Shown: positions 62,908 through 64,000 of the stretch, in pieces
How the letters are laid out: every line of letters begins with the position of its first letter
How positions within the stretch are numbered: the stretch's first letter is position 1
Assembly (NCBI RefSeq): GCF_037176765.1
Contig: NC_090023.1
Coordinates: 49,493,366 to 49,557,365, forward strand
Direction: 5' to 3'
Source of the DNA: Anolis sagrei
Lineage: Eukaryota; Chordata; Lepidosauria; Squamata; Anolidae
DNA: 64,000 bases
The notes under the pieces: model-generated
Told to the model about the DNA's origin: nothing
The model's database searches: none
What the model saw: only the letters and a program-made list of their open reading frames with translations
Program-made: the position numbers and the translations under genes

Positions 62908-64000
62908 GTAAGCCACTGCTCTCTGAAACCAATTAGAAGATACACAAATTGGCTGCTAGATTGCTCAAATAAACCATTAAGTGAGCAATTCAGGGCATCC
63001 ATTAAGAAAACTCTCATGGCATTCCTTTTCCCTATTGGAGTCAAAAGCCAGTGCATCAAGAACTAATTTCTATCTTAAACACATCTGCATATTATGTCCT
63101 TGCCACCCAGCACCAATTTTCTTGTGCATTAGTTGTGTCAGGACCCTCGTAGAGGTCCTACTATAAAAAAGTAAAATAATATCTATGTCATATATTATAT
63201 AGCACATGTAATGTAATCTAATGCCTAACTGCTGCAGCATATTAATTATATTTTTAGCTAATTAACAGATGGGAGTTAGAGTTCATGATCGTTTATGAGA
63301 ACAGCCAAGAATGTTTGCTCTGCACCTGAAAATATAAAGAGATGGGAAACAAGGAGGTTTGGACTGAGAAGAGATATCACCAAGGTCAGGTTCTCAGGGA
63401 AGGCAGTATTCAGAGCATGATGTCATGTTTTTATTAAATAATCAATTGCTGTTGAGGCCAGGTAAATGTAATGGAAAGGGTGTTGTCAGCCAATGAAAAT
63501 ATATGCATTCAAATTTTGAAATGCAAAGCTTTTATAAACTAGTATACAGATCTTTAGCCCTGGAAGCACTAGTGTCTAGTTTGCAGAGACATGAAATGGA
63601 GGGACTATATTCTACATTTCTACCGAGATTATATTATTGGCAGTGAGAATGGATGTATTTCAACAACTGTGTGGCTCAATTAAAGTTGGAAAAGAATCAG
63701 TGAGTATTTCTAAAAATCCACAAATCATTGCAGAAGTAATGAAAATTACAAAGCTCATTATGGACCACCATATAACCTCTGTTGAATTTAGGCAGCACAC
63801 AAATAGTAATACAGTGATAAATTGTAATATTTTAATATTGCATATTATCTTATTAAATACAATAATAACATTACATATCAATATAACAACAATAATATTG
63901 TAATAAATTGTAATAGACTGTAAACCCGAGGGCAGGGAGTGGTCTTGTTGTTCTTTTACTTTAGAGTGCCATGTCCCATCATCAATTCCATGATTGTACT
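62908..64000. other. NSUN3 intron 3, 5' part, to window edge
   Basis: No fourth NSUN3 exon is found before 64000. Sequence is AT-rich with no recognised repeat family. The 88-codon frame at 63637-63903 has no domain signature. Confidence 0.6.

Noticed and set aside
63637-63903. Frame that might be NSUN3 exon 4
   Set aside because: It lacks the expected continuation after CAAPGGKS and has no matching acceptor or homology.

Overview
The window is vertebrate nuclear DNA and most probably comes from a squamate, perhaps an iguanian lizard. The protein-coding exons are amniote genes with classical GT-AG introns. The interspersed repeats are the squamate mix: many CR1 LINE ends, a BovB (RTE) LINE piece, RTE-like and R4-like LINE pieces, several tRNA-headed SINE families, and short hAT-, Tigger- and foldback-type DNA transposons. 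The species is an inference from repeat style; no database was searched. I recognised no retroviral or LTR-type element.

Three host genes are supported. ARL13B (+) is complete in coding terms: ten coding exons from 9597 to 53350 join in frame to a 440-residue protein, preceded by a CpG-rich promoter near 5300-5460 and a probable non-coding first exon ending at 5641. STX19 (-) is a single-exon 291-residue reading frame at 31666-32541, nested in the 25.5 kb third coding intron of ARL13B on the opposite strand; a probable non-coding 5' exon of STX19 ends at 39401. NSUN3 (+) starts at 57423 or, more likely, 57513; its first three coding exons are present and the gene runs off the right edge after the donor at 62908. 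The order ARL13B-(STX19)-NSUN3 matches the human 3q11 locus as I remember it.

Layout: 1-5280 is upstream sequence made mostly of repeats (hAT, SINE, R4-like, CR1, a degenerate minisatellite, BovB). 5300-5641 is the ARL13B promoter and first exon. 5642-9472 is an intron with a perfect palindrome and a tandem array of a MITE. 9473-53350 is ARL13B with nested STX19. 53351-57340 holds the 3' UTR and an intergenic spacer with hAT, foldback and Penelope-like repeats. 57340-64000 is NSUN3. ARL13B is a ciliary membrane GTPase, STX19 a lipid-anchored Qa-SNARE and NSUN3 a mitochondrial tRNA cytosine-5 methyltransferase, so the genes are linked by position rather than by pathway.

The most interesting observations are a consensus RFX X-box in the promoter of this ciliary gene; two minimal hammerhead-ribozyme-like cores in Penelope-like repeats near 54985 and 58158; a 57-base perfect palindrome next to the ARL13B first exon; a four-unit tandem array grown from a MITE; a hAT element with G/C-run arms nested in another hAT, both with perfect 8-bp target duplications; and NRF1- and ETS-like sites inside the first NSUN3 exon that argue for the downstream start codon.
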